DNA of 5,854 nt from an uncultured Mucispirillum sp. (lineage in GTDB: Bacteria; Chrysiogenota; Deferribacteres; Deferribacterales; Mucispirillaceae). Every line of letters starts with the position of its first letter. Positions within the stretch are counted from its first letter, which is position 1. Below the pieces are notes generated by a model that made no database searches, was not told the origin of the DNA, and saw nothing but the letters and a program-made list of their open reading frames with translations. Of the stretch, positions 5,701 through 5,854 are shown piece by piece. Both the position numbers and the translations under genes were made by a program. The stretch covers positions 1-5,854 of the forward strand of contig CALADT010000241.1 in the NCBI GenBank assembly GCA_937890655.1, read 5' to 3'.

Positions 5701-5712
5701 AAACCGTTTTTT

Positions 5713-5740
5713 ATTATATTTATTTAATTTAAAATAGCAA
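5713..5740 (-). promoter_or_regulatory. Promoter of tRNA-Arg
   Basis: Read on the minus strand, TTGCTA (5735-5740) lies 16 bases before a perfect TATAAT (5713-5718). Transcription would start near 5706, about 6 bases before the mature tRNA 5' end. The -10 box is followed by A residues and then CGG, not a strongly GC-rich discriminator of the kind seen under stringent control. Confidence 0.65.
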
Positions 5741-5815
5741 GTTTTTTTTAATATTTATATAAATTAGTTATTATAAATAACACATGTATAATTTAAAAAA
5801 AAATGTTTTTTCATC

Positions 5816-5843
5816 TTGACAAATTTAAAATAATAGTTATAAA
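5816..5843 (+). promoter_or_regulatory. Strong rightward promoter at the window edge
   Basis: A perfect TTGACA (5816-5821) is followed after 16 bases by TATAAA (5838-5843). Runs of A (5794-5803) and T (5805-5811) just upstream could act as an UP element. Its gene lies beyond the right edge. The rest of 5741-5815 is AT-rich with no supportable gene. Confidence 0.6.
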
Positions 5844-5854
5844 TGAAATACTTT

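Noticed and set aside
5784..5819. 11-codon open frame before the right-edge promoter
   Set aside because: It has no ribosome binding site, low-complexity content and overlap with the TTGACA box.

Overview
The window is strongly AT-rich bacterial chromosome. It holds mostly amino-acid biosynthesis genes, with clear Shine-Dalgarno sites, sigma70-type promoters and short intergenic gaps. Low GC, AGA/AGG-dominated arginine codons, a YfgM-like single-pass membrane protein and a tRNA without encoded CCA suggest a Gram-negative, mesophilic, probably anaerobic organism. A low-GC member of Deferribacterota (for example near Mucispirillum) would fit, but this is inference from style and gene order, not proof.

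Layout. (1) Positions 1-2958 are a rightward biosynthetic run. It starts with the tail of an ApgM-type mutase / proposed homoserine kinase, then aspartate kinase (lysC, GTG start at 156), which contains a very good internal ribosome binding site and ATG for a separate regulatory beta subunit. An 8-base overlap leads into (R)-citramalate synthase (cimA). Together these cover entry to the aspartate family, a possible homoserine kinase for threonine, and a threonine-independent route to 2-oxobutyrate for isoleucine. A hairpin at 2965-2993 closes the run. (2) Positions 3061-3423, on the minus strand, hold a 120-aa protein of unknown function that breaks the rightward gene order. (3) Positions 3427-3540 hold two promoters facing in opposite directions with overlapping -10 boxes. 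One serves the minus-strand gene; the other serves a PHP-family phosphoesterase gene overlapping a YfgM-like membrane protein gene. (4) A strong intrinsic terminator (4781-4817) lies against the ribosome binding site of aroE (shikimate dehydrogenase). A candidate aroE promoter just upstream would start transcription inside the hairpin. (5) aroE ends one base before the 3' end of a convergent tRNA-Arg(CCG) gene on the minus strand, which has its own promoter. (6) The last 154 bases are noncoding: the tRNA promoter, an A/T-tract region, and a strong rightward promoter (TTGACA-16-TATAAA) serving something beyond the window.

I see no mobile element, CRISPR array, riboswitch or obviously new multi-gene system. 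The most interesting points are small-scale: the gene-within-a-gene in lysC, the overlapping divergent promoters around the uncharacterised minus-strand gene, the terminator/promoter/RBS compression before aroE, and the zero-gap collision of aroE with the tRNA.
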